A DNA stretch of 64,000 bases from positions 31,293 through 95,292 of the forward strand of contig CAYQYP010000014.1 of assembly GCA_964421755.1 (NCBI GenBank). The letters run 5' to 3'. The DNA comes from CAVUUN01 sp964421755. GTDB taxonomy: Bacteria; Acidobacteriota; UBA6911; RPQK01. Both the position numbers and the translations under genes were made by a program. The notes beneath the pieces were generated by a model, which had not been told where the DNA came from, made no database searches, and saw only the letters and a program-made list of their open reading frames with translations. Position 1 is the first letter of the stretch, and every line of letters starts with the position of its first letter. Of the stretch, positions 15,211 through 23,601 are shown one piece after another.

Positions 15211-16459
15211 CGGGCATTTCCGAAAACAAAATGCGCCACCCCAGTTGGGTCGGCGGTAACCAGCTCAACGCTTCGTCGGCCAAGCTCGCGTCGAATTGAA
15301 TCGTGGCGAAGTCGGCCAAATGCAGCCGAACCGGGCGATGAGACAGCTGGGACTTCTTGTAGTCGACATTGGTCATCCACACTGCGCCTCGTACTTTCGC
15401 CTCCCCGGCGAGCGTCAGCTTGCCGTTGCCCAGGTGCAGAAGGAGTCCTTCAACCGTGCCTGTCAGATCGGTATTTCCTTCAGTCACCAGTACTCCATGG
15501 AAGTTGCCTGAAATGCGTCCGCCATGGATGTAAGCGATCCCGGGATCGTTCGTATCCGCAAAATCTGGAAGGTTCTCGATCAGGTGTGACCAGAATCGAG
15601 CCGAAAAGATCGAACGATACCGCTTCGAGGACAGATGTTGAATCGTGAGGTCGTGGACCGAAGGCCTCAATCGGCCGCCTGATATTCGTTCATCAGGCAG
15701 TTTTTTCACCGAATCGCTGACTTCTCGAGAAAGCTTGGTTGTCGATATGATCCCTATGGCCGCGAGATCGCCCCCCTCAATCGCCGATTTCTCCCCCTCG
15801 AAGACGAGGTTCGCCTCTTCGGCAAATAACGTCAGTGCTGCATGGGCCTCGAACTCGCGCTGTTGTCTGAATACCGCCTCGATCAGGCAGGCACTGTTGC
15901 GCCGTCCGCCAAGGATCTGCCGCTCAGGTACCATCCCGACGCTTCTGACAACCACAATGCCGTCTTCGTCCTGCCCCGGTGGTTCTTCCGCATTGTTGGA
16001 GAACTTCAAGGCCAGGTACCCTGGCTCGGACTTGTAAGCGCCAGACAGGAGGGGAGTACCATTCCAGGCGGGGATCCCATCGTCGGTCAACGGCCGCCAC
16101 TGGGCGGGTGCGATCCGGCGCGCCTGCTCGAGCGAAAGCGGGTTTCGCCAGCCCTGCCCGCCGGCCGTCACCTGCCCATCCTGCCCTCGGAGGGTATCGG
16201 TGATCGACAGGTTTGGAAGCACGCACCGCGCGTATTCGATTCCATTCGCCGCTACTATCAGGCTGGATAACTGGCTCTCGAAGCCCGCGGCGTTCTGCCC
16301 CTGGTTGACGAGTGCAAGAGAGACCGCCGCAGCCAGGGAAACCAGCAGGCCGAGGAGCAAGACCAGCAGAATCAATGCAAACCCGCTGCGTTGCGTGGAG
16401 CGAGGACGGTTCGACCGCCTCACGGCTCTTCTGCGAACAGGTTTCTTCGGTAGTTCCAT
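15206..16459 (-). CDS. type IV pilus assembly PilX-like protein
   Basis: 417 residues from the ATG at 16459, which has GAGG upstream and overlaps the preceding gene by 40 bp. After a basic N-terminus (many Arg/Lys to about residue 25) comes a single long hydrophobic helix (SGFALILLVLLLGLLVSLAAAV), as in PilX/GspK-type minor pseudopilins. The rest is a large soluble domain with no recognised motif. The in-frame region upstream of 16459 is antisense-like and rich in Arg/Pro, so I reject it. It is the last gene of a four-gene pseudopilin operon. The assignment as PilX rests on N-terminus and position. Confidence 0.7.
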   Translation of the reverse strand: MELPKKPVRRRAVRRSNRPRSTQRSGFALILLVLLLGLLVSLAAAVSLALVNQGQNAAGFESQLSSLIVAANGIEYARCVLPNLSITDTLRGQDGQVTAGGQGWRNPLSLEQARRIAPAQWRPLTDDGIPAWNGTPLLSGAYKSEPGYLALKFSNNAEEPPGQDEDGIVVVRSVGMVPERQILGGRRNSACLIEAVFRQQREFEAHAALTLFAEEANLVFEGEKSAIEGGDLAAIGIISTTKLSREVSDSVKKLPDERISGGRLRPSVHDLTIQHLSSKRYRSIFSARFWSHLIENLPDFADTNDPGIAYIHGGRISGNFHGVLVTEGNTDLTGTVEGLLLHLGNGKLTLAGEAKVRGAVWMTNVDYKKSQLSHRPVRLHLADFATIQFDASLADEALSWLPPTQLGWRILFSEMPG

Positions 16460-16986
16460 GCGTAGAACCTCATCGTCGTCTGGTCTACGACCGGGGGCGC
16501 AGACATTGCGAGTGTCCGACGGTCCACCTGTCCTGCTATCGAGATCTCGATTACCGGAAGCTCTGCCCGGAATTCGAGCTGACTGACATTCTTCAGGACT
16601 GGCTGGAATGTGCCCTGGTCGCTCTTCACCTGCAAATCGGACCCGTTGCGTCGGATCGCGATCGCTTCGTAGCTCTGAGCGAGCGTGCCGTCTGGAAATC
16701 CAGAAGGCCCGTCGATATCGGAGCGAATCTCGAGGGTCTTCGGGTCGCCTGAAACACCGACCCGGTTCGAAGCGAAACGGTTGTTCCCCGCAGGGAGGAC
16801 CCAACGGGCCAACAGCAGAGGAGCAGCGGTAATGTTGGCCTCCTTTTCCTGCAGGAGATTCAGGTTCCAGGCGAGGGACTGAAAGCGGTCGACCAAACCG
16901 AGTGCTCCGAGCGTCACGACAAGGAAGATGACCATTGAAATCATTGCTTCCACGAGACCGGCACCCTTTTCGTTATTTTCCGGCAC
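16420..16986 (-). CDS. type IV pilus minor pseudopilin, PilW-like
   Basis: 188 residues with a prepilin N-terminus: polar MPENNEK, then G before AGLVEAMISMVIFLVV, giving glutamate at mature position 5 as prepilin peptidase and methylase require. The hydrophobic helix is followed by a soluble domain with beta-strand character. The gene overlaps its upstream neighbour by 14 bp and its downstream neighbour by 40 bp, so translation is coupled. Order in the operon and length match PilW/GspJ-type proteins, though sequence alone cannot separate these. Confidence 0.75.
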   Translation of the reverse strand: MPENNEKGAGLVEAMISMVIFLVVTLGALGLVDRFQSLAWNLNLLQEKEANITAAPLLLARWVLPAGNNRFASNRVGVSGDPKTLEIRSDIDGPSGFPDGTLAQSYEAIAIRRNGSDLQVKSDQGTFQPVLKNVSQLEFRAELPVIEISIAGQVDRRTLAMSAPPVVDQTTMRFYAWNYRRNLFAEEP

Positions 16987-17296
16987 GCAGAACCTCCCAT
17001 TTTCGGCCCTGTGTATTTCTGAGCGTCATTCTCTGCATGGGACGCCGTCCCGGGATTGGGGCAAATTCCTCTCCTCTGGTGCGGCCCGCCTGGAAATCGG
17101 TCGCCTGGTTCCATGTCCGGATTGTAGCGATCCTCGAGTCGAGAATCCTGCGGTGGGCTTGGATTGCCTGGCTCGCCAGAGCCATAAGGCCTAATGCCAT
17201 GATGCTCAGCACGAGGATCGCCCAGACCGCCTCAACGAGAGTGAAACCGCCCTGATGACGTGAGGGCTTCAGGCGTTGCTTTAGCCGACCGTCCAT
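16973..17296 (-). CDS. type IV pilus minor pseudopilin, PilV-like
   Basis: 107 residues from the ATG at 17296, with GGAGGG well placed before it. The prepilin motif is QGGFTLVEAVWAILVLSIMAL: cleavage after the second G, Phe+1, Glu+5. The short soluble part (RRILDSRIATIRTWNQA) and position fit PilV/GspI-like minor pseudopilins. A long in-frame upstream stretch is rejected because it overlaps the preceding gene and lacks a start context. It overlaps the fimT-like gene by 16 bp and the PilW-like gene by 14 bp. Confidence 0.78.
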   Translation of the reverse strand: MDGRLKQRLKPSRHQGGFTLVEAVWAILVLSIMALGLMALASQAIQAHRRILDSRIATIRTWNQATDFQAGRTRGEEFAPIPGRRPMQRMTLRNTQGRKWEVLRAGK

Positions 17297-17703
17297 CGTA
17301 CCCTCCCCAGCGGTGACACCACGATCCGAACCTGTCCAGTGGAATTGGCGATCGTGAAGGAGCCTGCGGGAGCGGCCCCGCCCCTGGAATAGAAGGTGAC
17401 TGGCCGGGCGGGAGAGGTTGCCAGCCGGACACCTCGCGGCAGGAGCCGCCACCTGGCGGTATCGCCCGCCTCGACGACCGCGTACGCGAGGCGGTCCGGC
17501 CTGACGATGACCGACACTGGCAGATTGGACGAGATCGCTTGGATTCTCGCTCGATTCAGGTCTGACACCATGGTCTGGCACGACATCTGAAGATCCGCGG
17601 CTCGTCTGAAACCGTTCACCGATGTGACGCCGGCGCCTGCAAAAACCGCCAGCAACATGCAGGTGATCAAGACCTCTACATAGCTGATTCCTCGTTCGTT
17701 CAT
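17281..17703 (-). CDS. GspH/FimT-like minor pseudopilin
   Basis: 140 residues from the ATG at 17703 (GAGG upstream). The prepilin site is MNERG followed by ISYVEVLITCMLLAVFAG, with Glu+5. The soluble domain has the GspH/FimT pattern: MVSDLNRARIQAISSNLPVSVIV after the helix and a C-terminal strand-rich end (GQVRIVVSPLGRVRW). First gene of the operon that continues with PilV-, PilW- and PilX-like genes; such minor pseudopilins prime pilus assembly at the tip. No PilY1-like adhesin or pilus motor is present here. Confidence 0.82.
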   Translation of the reverse strand: MNERGISYVEVLITCMLLAVFAGAGVTSVNGFRRAADLQMSCQTMVSDLNRARIQAISSNLPVSVIVRPDRLAYAVVEAGDTARWRLLPRGVRLATSPARPVTFYSRGGAAPAGSFTIANSTGQVRIVVSPLGRVRWTVG

Positions 17704-17803
17704 AGCTGACCTCACATAGCTACTAACGCTCGAGTCGGAAAAAATACGAAGAAAAGTTGAAGATTTTTTCGGTTTTGACCGACGAGGGGGGGATGGACCG
17801 CCC

Positions 17804-17826
17804 GACAGCTGACCAGCTGACCGGCT
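17804..17826. repeat. tandem octamer repeat GACC(A/G)GCT, locus B
   Basis: GACAGCT, GACCAGCT (17811-17818) and GACCGGCT (17819-17826) in tandem, running into a CACTGCC-rich low-complexity stretch to about 17880. It stands in opposite orientation to locus C at 18142-18163, with a 31-bp inverted repeat between. Confidence 0.7.
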
Positions 17827-17930
17827 GCCCACTGCCCACTGCACTGCCCGCTCCCCGGCTGGCCGGCTGCCCAGCCGACAATTGAAGCACAGACACTTGG
17901 CCAGTCGTTCAGACGGTGTGAAAAAACCGA

Positions 17931-18126
17931 CCGTCCATTTTGGACTGCGGCGGCAGAGGGCAAGCCGCGCGGTTTGCGGACGCCCGGCGACGCCGCTTTC
18001 CCCTGAGCGGGATCTTGCCTGACCGAGCAGCCTGAATTGCGGGATCTTTACAGGGGAAAGCGGCGTCGCCGGGCGTCCTGATAACACTTCGGACGGCCCT
18101 CTGCCGCCGCAGTCCAAAATGGACGG
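17931..18126. repeat. nested perfect inverted repeats (31 bp outer, 27 bp inner)
   Basis: Outer arms 17931-17961 and 18096-18126 match perfectly as reverse complements. Inner arms 17979-18005 and 18051-18077 are also perfect. A short direct repeat GCGGGATCTT lies inside. The 442-bp gap between the fimT-like gene and tsaE holds this structure plus octamer loci B and C, and no gene. The compound hairpin is much larger than a transcription terminator. Confidence 0.85.
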
Positions 18127-18141
18127 CCGATTTCTTCGCAC

Positions 18142-18163
18142 CTGGTCAGCCGGTCAGCCGGTC
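18142..18163. repeat. octamer repeat, locus C, reverse orientation, overlapping the tsaE 3' end
   Basis: On the minus strand it reads GACCGGCT GACCGGCT GACCAG. It encodes the last residues (DRLTG) and the TGA stop of TsaE. Confidence 0.7.
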
Positions 18164-18586
18164 ATCCCCCATCACCTCAATCGTGCGGTGGTCGGGTTCC
18201 CGCCCCAAATGGATCTTGATCACCACTGCGTCGGGTACGGCGAAGGGGAGTTTTTCGGCCCACTCAATCACCACGATCGAATTCCCGTCGAGGAATTCCT
18301 CGATTCCGATCGAGTAGAGGTCGCGGGTGGTTTCCAAGCGGTAGAGATCGATATGAACGAGGGTTCCGCGGCTGCTCGGGTATTGGTTAACGAGTGTAAA
18401 GGATGGGCTGTGGACGGACGAAGGGTCCGCGACGCCGAGGCCGGCTGCGATTCCGCGAGTCAGGACGGTTTTTCCAGCCCCAAGCCCACCGAACAAAAGG
18501 ATCGTCGTTGGCTTCCGGATCCGCTCCCCGACGCGCTCGCCGGTTTGGAAGGTCTCCATCTCGCTCTTCGAGAGGTAGGTCGCCAT
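18146..18586 (-). CDS. tsaE: tRNA threonylcarbamoyladenosine synthesis ATPase TsaE
   Basis: Small P-loop ATPase that works with TsaB and TsaD to make the t6A modification at position 37 of ANN-decoding tRNAs. 146 residues. Walker A is GGLGAGKT at 33-40; SPSFTLVNQY and HIDLYRL follow, then the conserved tryptophan in VIEWAEKL. It begins three bases after the NAD(P)HX repair gene ends and is probably co-transcribed, a pairing also seen in other bacteria. Its last five residues derive from an intergenic octamer repeat. Confidence 0.95.
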   Translation of the reverse strand: MATYLSKSEMETFQTGERVGERIRKPTTILLFGGLGAGKTVLTRGIAAGLGVADPSSVHSPSFTLVNQYPSSRGTLVHIDLYRLETTRDLYSIGIEEFLDGNSIVVIEWAEKLPFAVPDAVVIKIHLGREPDHRTIEVMGDDRLTG

Positions 18587-18589
18587 GAA

Positions 18590-20194
18590 TCAGCCAATCC
18601 GTCCCTGGGCCGTGCCGTGACGGATTTCCTCGAATGCGATACCAAGATGCTCGATCACATCTCCAGCCACCAGCGATTCGTAGCCGGAAACCAGGGCTGC
18701 CCGGTCCCCGGCCGTCGCGTGAACGAAAACGCCGAGTGCCAGCGAGCGGGTCATGTCCTGAGGTGTCGTCCTGCCTGCTGCCGCGTACTGACCGACCAGC
18801 GAAGTCAAGATCCCGGTGAGCGTGTCACCCATGCCTGCCGTCGCCATTCCGGGGTTTCCGCGCGGGCATACGAGAACCTGGCCGTCAGGGGAAGCCAGCA
18901 GAGTGCGGAAGCCTTTTAGTACCACCCAGAGCTGGTGCTCGGTCGCGAATGCGCGGGCGCAGCCGATGGGATCTGCCGCTATGCGGGTGGGAGGGAGGCC
19001 CGTCAGTCGTGCGAACTCTCCAGGATGAGGCGTCAGGACCAGGGCCTGCCCACTTGCGATTCTGAGACTCGGTGCGGCGCCCTCGAAAGCATTCAGCCCG
19101 TCCGCGTCGAGGACCATCGGGACAGGACAATCGTGCACCAGGCGGCGCACGAACTGGGCGGTCTCGCTCACCCGGCTGATGCCTGGCCCCACACCAACCG
19201 CATCCCGGGCGCGCAGGTCGTCAATCAGTTCGGGGAGCCCTGCCAGTGCAAAGGTCCCCTCCGCAGTGGTCGCGAGTCCGGCCGTCATGATCTCGGGTCG
19301 AGCCGAGGCGACGACCTGCTGCACGGTGGACGGAACGTGAACCGTAACAAGCCCCGATCCGGTCCTGAGGGCGGCTGCGGCTGACAGCGCGATTGCCCCT
19401 GCCTTTCCCGGTGACCCGCCGACAAGGGCCACGTGTCCGAAGTCCCCCTTGTGAGCATTGACACGACGAGATGGAAGGGACTGCCGGGCCATCTCAGCGT
19501 CGATCTGTCCGACGCTGAAGGCCGGGTCATCGAGGAGTTGCGGCGGGCTTCCTATCGGCACAACGGAGACTCTGCCAAGTGCCTCCTGATCGCCGTTGAG
19601 CACATGGGCGATCTTCGGGGCCGTGAAAGTGACTGTCAGGTCGGCCCGCACGCAGAGGTTATTGCCTTCACATGAATCCGAAGGCATTCCGGAGGGGATA
19701 TCCACAGCGAGGACGAATGCCGACGATTGGTTGATCCACTCGATCGCCTCGCGGTACAGCCCCTCCGGCGTTTTGCTCAAGCCGGTCCCGAGAATGGCGT
19801 CCACCACGATATCGCACTGGTCGAGCACCGGGCGAACCTGCACCCAGTCAGACGGGGTGCGCACTTCCATGACGGGGAGCCCTGATTTGAGCAGGATATC
19901 CAGGTTGATCCGCGCATCCCCCGTGACATCGGTGCTTTTGGCGAGCAGCACAAATGCGGGGGAAATTCGCCGTTGCATGAGCTGACGGGCAAGTCCAGCG
20001 CCGTCTCCTCCGTTATTTCCTTTTCCAGCAAGTATCCCGATGCGTCGCCGGTCGAGGTCAGGGAAGCGTTCTTCGAGCGCCCTGAACAGCTGGACAGAAG
20101 CGTTCTCCATCAACAGGATACTCGGGATTCCGAACCGCTCGGTGCTGAGCCGATCCACCTGCCTCATTTGCTCGGCGGTCAGAATTTTCATCAT
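18590..20194 (-). CDS. nnrDE: bifunctional NAD(P)HX epimerase/dehydratase
   Basis: Repairs hydrated NAD(P)H: the N-terminal half epimerises R- and S-NAD(P)HX, the C-terminal half dehydrates S-NADHX with ADP. 534 residues from the first of two adjacent ATGs (MMKILTAEQMRQVDRL). Epimerase features include GKGNNGGDG near residue 60 and DAILGTGL. Dehydratase features include GVGPGISR, LTPHPGEFARL and GNPGMATAGMGDTLTG. Upstream in-frame sequence lacks homologous character. It is translated just ahead of tsaE. Confidence 0.95.
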   Translation of the reverse strand: MMKILTAEQMRQVDRLSTERFGIPSILLMENASVQLFRALEERFPDLDRRRIGILAGKGNNGGDGAGLARQLMQRRISPAFVLLAKSTDVTGDARINLDILLKSGLPVMEVRTPSDWVQVRPVLDQCDIVVDAILGTGLSKTPEGLYREAIEWINQSSAFVLAVDIPSGMPSDSCEGNNLCVRADLTVTFTAPKIAHVLNGDQEALGRVSVVPIGSPPQLLDDPAFSVGQIDAEMARQSLPSRRVNAHKGDFGHVALVGGSPGKAGAIALSAAAALRTGSGLVTVHVPSTVQQVVASARPEIMTAGLATTAEGTFALAGLPELIDDLRARDAVGVGPGISRVSETAQFVRRLVHDCPVPMVLDADGLNAFEGAAPSLRIASGQALVLTPHPGEFARLTGLPPTRIAADPIGCARAFATEHQLWVVLKGFRTLLASPDGQVLVCPRGNPGMATAGMGDTLTGILTSLVGQYAAAGRTTPQDMTRSLALGVFVHATAGDRAALVSGYESLVAGDVIEHLGIAFEEIRHGTAQGRIG

Positions 20195-20426
20195 GAAGTG
20201 TGGCCTCGCGTGGGATTTCAAACCGGCTGCGCGGTCATGCGGGATCGAGCAGCGGTCGCCACTTCGCCAGGCGGCCTCTGGCGCCGAATTGGCCTGCCCC
20301 CGCTTCAAAGCGCATAAAAGACGGTTCAGGGCTTATCATTTAGCGTTGAAACATCTTGCCGTTTTCCCCGTCTAAGTTCGTGACGATAACAGACAATCCG
20401 TCTGAAGAAAAGGAGCTTCAATAGCC

Positions 20427-20432
20427 TATAAT
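20427..20432 (+). promoter_or_regulatory. -10 box of the M48 protease gene
   Basis: A perfect TATAAT lies 22 bases before the ATG at 20455, which has GGAGG at 20444-20448. The box overlaps an earlier in-frame ATG at 20431, which argues that the downstream ATG is the real start. Confidence 0.5.
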
Positions 20433-20454
20433 GGAGTTAGGTTGGAGGATCAAT

Positions 20455-21528
20455 ATGCGGATGAAAAAGCATTTCAAGTCAGCAGCCTGCTTGGTTCTGG
20501 TGCTGCTTTTAACCGTCGGAGCCGGCTACGCGGACCGCAAGCATGGCGACGTCGATAAAATCGGCAACCGGGACATCAACGGACGAATCGGGGGCATCTT
20601 TCCGAACTTTGTCTCTCTCGAAAAGGAGATTCAGATCGGCGCCCAGTACGCCGAGATGTTCGAACAGACCGCTCGACTGGTGGAAGACCCAGTTGTGACG
20701 GAGTTCGTCGACAAGGTCGGCCAGGAAATCGTAAAGAACTCCGATGCTAAGGTCCCGTTCGTGATCAAGGTCGTCGACACCGATGAGGTAAACGCCTTCG
20801 CTTTGCCCGGCGGCTACTTTTACGTGAATAAAGGGCTGATTTTGGAGGCCGAGAACGAAAGTGAGTTGGCCGGCGTCATGGCTCACGAGATCGCCCATGT
20901 GACGGCGCGTCATGCCACCGAGCGGATGACCAAGGCACAGCTTCTTCAGTTTGGCGCCCTGCCACTGCTGTTCGTGGGCGGCTACTGGACCCAGATGGCC
21001 ATGCAACAGGGTCTGGGCATGGGATTGTCGCTCGCAGTCCTTGGCATCACGCGGAAGTCCGAGTCCGAGGCGGATCAACTCGGAACCCAGTATGCCTGGA
21101 ACACCGGGTATGATCCGGCCGGCTTCATCACGTTCTTCGAGAAGCTGCAGGCCAAGGAAAAGAACAAGCCGGGGTCCATGGCCAGCTTCTGGCGGACTCA
21201 CCCCACTCTGGAAAACCGGATCGAATTGGTGCAGACCGAAATATCGCAGTTGCCGGCCAAGGAAGAGTACGTGGTTACGACCTCGGAATTTGACCGGGTC
21301 AAATCTCGGCTGATCCAGATCGACAGCAAGCAGCTCGCTCCTGGACAGGGCGGGCAGTCTGGCTCGGCGAAGCGGCCTACGTTGAAGCGCAAAACGAATA
21401 CGGATCGAACCGAATCCGAGAAACCCACCCTCAAGAAGGACGGAACCCCGTCCAATCGTCCGACTCTAAAGCGTGATTCGGACCCGGACAAGACCGAAGA
21501 CGAAGGTGAAGACGATAACGAGCCTTAG
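20455..21528 (+). CDS. M48-family periplasmic metalloprotease with charged repeat tail
   Basis: Zinc protease of the BepA/LoiP type, probably acting on outer-membrane proteins in the periplasm. 357 residues from the ATG at 20455, chosen for its GGAGG and because it opens with a signal peptide (MRMKKHFKSAACLVLVLLL). Zinc motif HEIAH at residues 144-148, with the third ligand in SESEADQLG. A membrane-associated hydrophobic stretch (GALPLLFVGGYW) lies between. The last 55 residues carry three PTLK(R/K) repeats and an acidic end (EDEGEDDNEP), unlike the TPR domain of BepA. It is followed by the TolC gene, a natural substrate class. Confidence 0.88.
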   Translation: MRMKKHFKSAACLVLVLLLTVGAGYADRKHGDVDKIGNRDINGRIGGIFPNFVSLEKEIQIGAQYAEMFEQTARLVEDPVVTEFVDKVGQEIVKNSDAKVPFVIKVVDTDEVNAFALPGGYFYVNKGLILEAENESELAGVMAHEIAHVTARHATERMTKAQLLQFGALPLLFVGGYWTQMAMQQGLGMGLSLAVLGITRKSESEADQLGTQYAWNTGYDPAGFITFFEKLQAKEKNKPGSMASFWRTHPTLENRIELVQTEISQLPAKEEYVVTTSEFDRVKSRLIQIDSKQLAPGQGGQSGSAKRPTLKRKTNTDRTESEKPTLKKDGTPSNRPTLKRDSDPDKTEDEGEDDNEP

Positions 21529-21565
21529 GGCTTGGCAGCAGCGATCCTCCTTCCGGCCAGCCGGA

Positions 21566-21599
21566 CGGGACTTCCGCATCGCAAGGTGTGGAAGTCCCG
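21566..21599 (+). terminator. hairpin after the M48 gene, possible terminator
   Basis: A 10-bp perfect stem, CGGGACTTCC (21566-21575) with GGAAGTCCCG (21590-21599), and a 14-base loop, 38 bp after the stop. The following bases are pyrimidine-rich but have no clean T-run. Confidence 0.4.
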
Positions 21600-21791
21600 A
21601 CTCCTGTCCTTCCTCATTTCTTCCTTCGGTGCCCTCAATTACACGTCGAGCCTATCCCCCAGGCGTCGAGGAATCCCTGTTACTTGATTGCAAAATCCTG
21701 CGTTCCTTGAAACAATTTGCGTCGTACTTTCGTACACCAACGGCAAGTGAAGACAATTGACTTGCGGTATAAATCAAGTCTTGGAGATCGT

Positions 21792-23531
21792 ATGAAAACC
21801 TCAGGAATATCCGTGGTCTGCATCCTGCTTGTTCTGGGCTTCATCCTCGTTCCCGTCGTGGCCCAGCAGGCGCCCCAACCAACCGCCGCTCAGCCGAGCG
21901 CCCCTCAGCCGAGCGTTCAACCGGCAACGGACCAGAACGCCCCGGTTCAGGTGCCCGAATCCTACATCGCCAGGACGAAGAAACAGGGCGCCTTTCTTGA
22001 CATGAACCTGAAGGATGCGATTCGATTGGCGCTGACCAACAACCTGGAAATCGCGATTGAGGATTTCAACGAGGATCTGAACAAGCAGCGGATCATAGGC
22101 ACCCGCGGTTTCTACGATCCACGATTTACTTTCAGCGTTGGCTGGCGAGAGACGAAGCGTCCTTCGACGAATATCCTCGATGCTGGAGCTGGCGTCCCCA
22201 TAACCACCGGAGACGGCTTGAACTTCAACACGCAGTTGCTGCAACAGGTGCCGGGCGGCGGTGCTTTCACACTCAATTTCGATAACAGCCGGACGTCCAG
22301 CAACAGTACCTTCCAGACGTTCAATCCCGGGGTCACCAGCACCCTGGACTTTCAGTTTAGCCAGCCGGTCCTGAAGGGGTTCCGGCAGACCCAGACCGAG
22401 CGACAGCTCAAAGTACTAAATCTGGACCAGAAGATCGCCGACAGCGTTTTTGAAGAACGCGTCTCCACGATCGTTCAGCAGGTCGAAAACCAGTACTGGG
22501 AACTGGTCTATGCGATCGAGAACCACGAGACCCGCCGTCAGGCCATGGAGCTCGCGATCGTCCAGCACCGGAACAACCAGAAACGTGTCGAGATCGGCGT
22601 CATGGCCCCGATTGAAATCACCAAGTCCCGGGCAGCGGTGGCCAACTCGGAACAGGACATGATCAGCTCCGAGGTCGGCATCATCGAAGCGCAGAACAAT
22701 CTAAAGCGGCTTCTTGCCCCCGATCCCAAGGCGAGCATCTGGAACATCAGCGTCATTCCAAGTGATCTGCCGGAAATGAAGGACCTCACGCTCACGCTGG
22801 ATCAGGCGATCGAGAAGGCCCTGCAGCAAAGACCCGAGCTGGCCCAGGCCCGTTACCGGCTCGAACAGAACGAGGTAGACCGCGCGTATTACAAAAATCA
22901 GGGCAAACCCGCAGTCAACCTGACGGCCCGTATGTGGAACATCGGGTCGGCCGGAGATGTCTACAGGACTCAGCTTATCGACACCGACGGCGACGGCGTT
23001 CCCGACGCCAAGGGGTCCAGCGTGTTAGACCCCGCCCACCCCCTGTATGGCCGGTTCGGCAATGCATGGGGTCAGGCCTTCGGTTTTGATTACTTGAACT
23101 ACCAGGTGGGTGTCACGATCGAGATGCCGTTCCGCAACCGGGCATCCGAGGCGGAGCGGGCGCAGGTCGTGATCAACGAGCGTCAGCTGACGAGCCGGAT
23201 GAAGAACACCCAGCAGACGGTGATGGTCGACGTTCGAAACGCCTACGAGAGTATTTACACTCGCCGAAAGGGATGGGAAACCTCGAAGGTGGCCCGACAG
23301 CTGTCCGAAGAACAACTCGCCGGCGAAAACAAGCGGTTCGAGGCAGGCTTGTCGACCAACTTTGAAGTTCTGGAATACCAGCGTCAGCTGGCGGATGCCA
23401 AAGTCCGGGAGCTTCGCGCCCTGATCGATTACCAGAGGGCGCTGACCTCTCTGCAAAAGGCGATGTACACGATCATCGATCAGAATGACATCGTCGTGGC
23501 ACGCGGGCAAAACGGCGCCGCGACCAAGTAG
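21792..23531 (+). CDS. TolC-family outer-membrane efflux protein
   Basis: Predicted outer-membrane channel of a tripartite exporter; 579 residues from the ATG at 21792 (GGAG ten bases upstream). Signal peptide to about residue 25, then a Gln/Pro/Ala linker. Two copies of the OEP repeat pattern follow: LKDAIRLALTNNLEIAI in the first half and LDQAIEKALQQRPELAQARY in the second. Residues 397-405 are DTDGDGVPD, a calcium-binding loop of thrombospondin type 3/dockerin type, placed in a segment expected to form the second beta hairpin. No pump or adaptor gene is adjacent. Confidence 0.9.
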   Translation: MKTSGISVVCILLVLGFILVPVVAQQAPQPTAAQPSAPQPSVQPATDQNAPVQVPESYIARTKKQGAFLDMNLKDAIRLALTNNLEIAIEDFNEDLNKQRIIGTRGFYDPRFTFSVGWRETKRPSTNILDAGAGVPITTGDGLNFNTQLLQQVPGGGAFTLNFDNSRTSSNSTFQTFNPGVTSTLDFQFSQPVLKGFRQTQTERQLKVLNLDQKIADSVFEERVSTIVQQVENQYWELVYAIENHETRRQAMELAIVQHRNNQKRVEIGVMAPIEITKSRAAVANSEQDMISSEVGIIEAQNNLKRLLAPDPKASIWNISVIPSDLPEMKDLTLTLDQAIEKALQQRPELAQARYRLEQNEVDRAYYKNQGKPAVNLTARMWNIGSAGDVYRTQLIDTDGDGVPDAKGSSVLDPAHPLYGRFGNAWGQAFGFDYLNYQVGVTIEMPFRNRASEAERAQVVINERQLTSRMKNTQQTVMVDVRNAYESIYTRRKGWETSKVARQLSEEQLAGENKRFEAGLSTNFEVLEYQRQLADAKVRELRALIDYQRALTSLQKAMYTIIDQNDIVVARGQNGAATK

Positions 23532-23551
23532 TCCTTACCAATCAAACGGAC

Positions 23552-23601
23552 GGACACGGACAGTTTCGGACCATCACCGACTGTTCGTGTCCCTTCTTTT
23601 T
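23552..23601 (+). terminator. rho-independent terminator of the TolC-family gene
   Basis: A 13-bp stem (23552-23564 with 23580-23592, one G-T wobble) and then CTTCTTTTT, 20 bp after the stop codon. Confidence 0.75.
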
